Source: Collinsella sp. (lineage in GTDB: Bacteria > Actinomycetota > Coriobacteriia > Coriobacteriales > Coriobacteriaceae). Taken from it: a DNA stretch of 5,661 bases. A program made the translations under genes and the position numbers. The stretch is taken from the NCBI GenBank assembly GCA_019419455.1, contig DXZW01000003.1, positions 1 through 5,661 of the forward strand, in the 5' to 3' direction. Below are positions 4,729-5,661 of the stretch, in pieces. How positions within the stretch are numbered: position 1 is the first letter of the stretch; each line of letters opens with the position of its first letter. The notes below the pieces were generated by a model. It did no database searches. It was not told where the DNA came from and saw only the letters and a list, made by a program, of their open reading frames with translations.

Positions 4729-5625
4729 GTGCCTAGATATTCTACCGCCTTCGGAATGGACGTACACCTCAGGTCCACCACCGTCTGCGCGCTCGACGCG
4801 GAGACGGGCGAGGCCGTGACGAGGAGGTTCCGCGGCAACCCGTGGGGCGAGGTCGCGGAGTGGATGTCGGGCTTCCCCGGCCCGTCGCTCGCCGCCTACG
4901 AGAGCGGCTACCTCGGCTTCGCCCCGCAGAGGGAGCTCTCCGGGCTCGGCGTCGACTGCGTCGTCGCGGCCGTCTCCAAGGTCCCGAGGTCGGCGGCCGA
5001 CCTCTCGTCCAAGAACGACCGCAACGACGCGGCCAGGATGGCCAAGGCGATACTGTCGCACGATATCTCCCCGGTATGGGTGCCGTCCCCCGAGATCGAG
5101 GGGCTCAGGGACCTCGCCGCCGCCCACGACGCCGCGACCGCGAGGCTCGCGGCGGCGAAGCAGCGGCTCCTGGCGTTCCTGGCCCGCCGCGGCTATGTCT
5201 ACGGCGGCACGACGCCGGCCGGAAACCCCCGGAGGTACTGGACGTACGACTTCCTCAGGTGGCTCGACAAGGTTCGGCCCGCCGACGACGGCGGCATCCG
5301 GGCGCTTGCGGCGCTGAGGAACGAGGTCGAGGCGGCCGCCGAGACGCGCGACGACCTCCTCGCCGAGTACAGGGCCGCCGTCGCGGCGGGCCCCCTCTCG
5401 GCGGAGGTCGAGGCGCTCCAGTCGATCAAGGGGTGCGGGTTCGCGCTCGCCGCCGCCTTCGCGTCCGAGGTCGGCGACTTCTCGAGGTTCCGCTCCGGCA
5501 GGCAGGTGACGTCCTACTTCGGCCTCGCCCCGAAGCAGAGGTCGAGCGCGGACTCCGTGCGCCTCGGCGGAATCAGCGGGGCCGGCAACGCGCTCGTCAG
5601 GAGGTTGGTGTTAGCGCTACTGTAA
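4729..5625 (+). pseudogene. IS110-family transposase (DEDD recombinase), C-terminally truncated
   Basis: An RNA-guided-type recombinase of the IS110 family. The N-terminal RuvC-like DEDD domain carries Asp11 (GMDVH), Glu58 (YESG) and Asp97/Asp100 (KNDRNDA). A helical middle follows (about 120-225). The C-terminal Transposase_20 domain starts at ALQSIKGCG and includes the serine region PKQRSSADS (Ser272/273) and GGISGAGN. Family members normally continue past the GN..RR motif for tens of residues; this frame stops at residue 298. The last six codons (TTG GTG TTA GCG CTA CTG) break with the gene's Leu use (CTC/CTG), so I infer that native sequence ends near 5604 and the rest is read-through into other DNA. 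By my count 17 of 29 arginine codons are AGG, whereas pepT has none, a sign of recent transfer. The GTG start has GGGAGG 5 nt upstream. Both catalytic regions are still present, so some residual activity cannot be excluded. Confidence 0.82.
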
Positions 5626-5661
5626 AAACAACCATTTTGACCAACGCTCAACAACCAATCA
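5605..5661 (+). other. Non-IS right-edge segment, probable upstream region of the next gene
   Basis: Composition turns AT-richer here. The segment contains the 8-bp palindrome TAGCGCTA (5612-5619), which resembles the core of LacI-family operators but has no symmetric outer arms. It also has a direct repeat AACAACCA (5627-5634 and 5650-5657), and TTGACC (5637-5642) as a possible -35 whose -10 would fall at or beyond the window edge. No coding region is visible. Confidence 0.3.
5627..5657 (+). repeat. 8-bp direct repeat AACAACCA
   Basis: Copies at 5627-5634 and 5650-5657 are 23 bp apart start to start, on either side of TTGACC. They could be a regulator's half-sites or chance. Confidence 0.4.

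Larger units (their letters stand above)
4571..5604 (+). mobile_element. IS110-family insertion sequence, truncated at the right end
   Basis: The element comprises a structured non-coding left part and a DEDD recombinase gene. The left limit is uncertain, anywhere from about 4475 to 4600, because IS110 elements usually lack terminal inverted repeats and the right end needed for comparison is missing. The right limit is placed near 5604, where recombinase similarity and the GC-rich, AGG-rich codon pattern stop together. A non-coding region upstream rather than downstream of the gene favours the IS110 group over the IS1111 group. The shortened gene makes self-mobility unlikely. Confidence 0.65.

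Noticed and set aside
4510..5127. Long minus-strand open frame antisense to the IS110 gene
   Set aside because: It is a by-product of high-GC coding sequence; the translation has no motif and spans the non-coding leader.
5612..5619. TAGCGCTA as a full LacI-family operator
   Set aside because: Only the 8-bp core is symmetric; the outer bases do not pair, so it is mentioned but not called as an operator.

Overview
The window looks like chromosomal DNA of a moderately GC-rich Gram-positive anaerobe. A Coriobacteriia member (Collinsella-like) is my best guess. The basis is the roughly 60% GC by eye, a GTG start, the mixture of a short MntR/DtxR-type regulator, peptidase T and a homocysteine methyltransferase, and an IS110 element. 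No marker gene proves the taxon. No tRNA or rRNA gene and no CRISPR array was seen.

Layout. Positions 1-155 hold no gene I can defend, but contain a G-rich stretch fitting the G-quadruplex pattern and a weak leftward promoter. Three genes then lie on the minus strand (read right to left): a DtxR/MntR-family metal regulator (2619-3041), a homocysteine S-methyltransferase 10 bp behind it (1715-2608, ending at a clear intrinsic terminator), and a separately transcribed phosphoglucomutase/phosphomannomutase-family enzyme (156-1556). Divergent from the regulator, on the plus strand, is peptidase T (pepT, 3162-4409), closed by a strong intrinsic terminator. The 120-bp gap between regulator and pepT holds a perfect 16-bp dyad flanked by a putative -10 for each direction, a good candidate operator. 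From about 4475 the sequence changes character: two REP-like repeats, about 160 nt able to fold into consecutive stem-loops (candidate IS110 bridge RNA), then an IS110-family recombinase gene with foreign codon usage (4729-5625). That gene has lost its C-terminus at an apparent junction near 5604. The last 58 bases are AT-richer and carry a palindromic core, an 8-bp direct repeat and a -35-like hexamer, probably the upstream region of a gene beyond the window.

How the parts relate. The regulator and methyltransferase look like one operon, linking metal sensing to homocysteine methylation by a zinc-thiolate enzyme. PepT (tripeptide cleavage) may share the regulator's control region. The hexose-phosphate mutase has its own promoter region. 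The most interesting part for follow-up is the IS110 remnant with its structured non-coding leader beside REP-like repeats: IS110 recombinases use a bridge RNA encoded in this position, and some relatives (IS621) target REP sequences. Next is the regulator's hybrid metal site (MntR-like Asp plus DtxR-like Cys) with the adjacent dyad.
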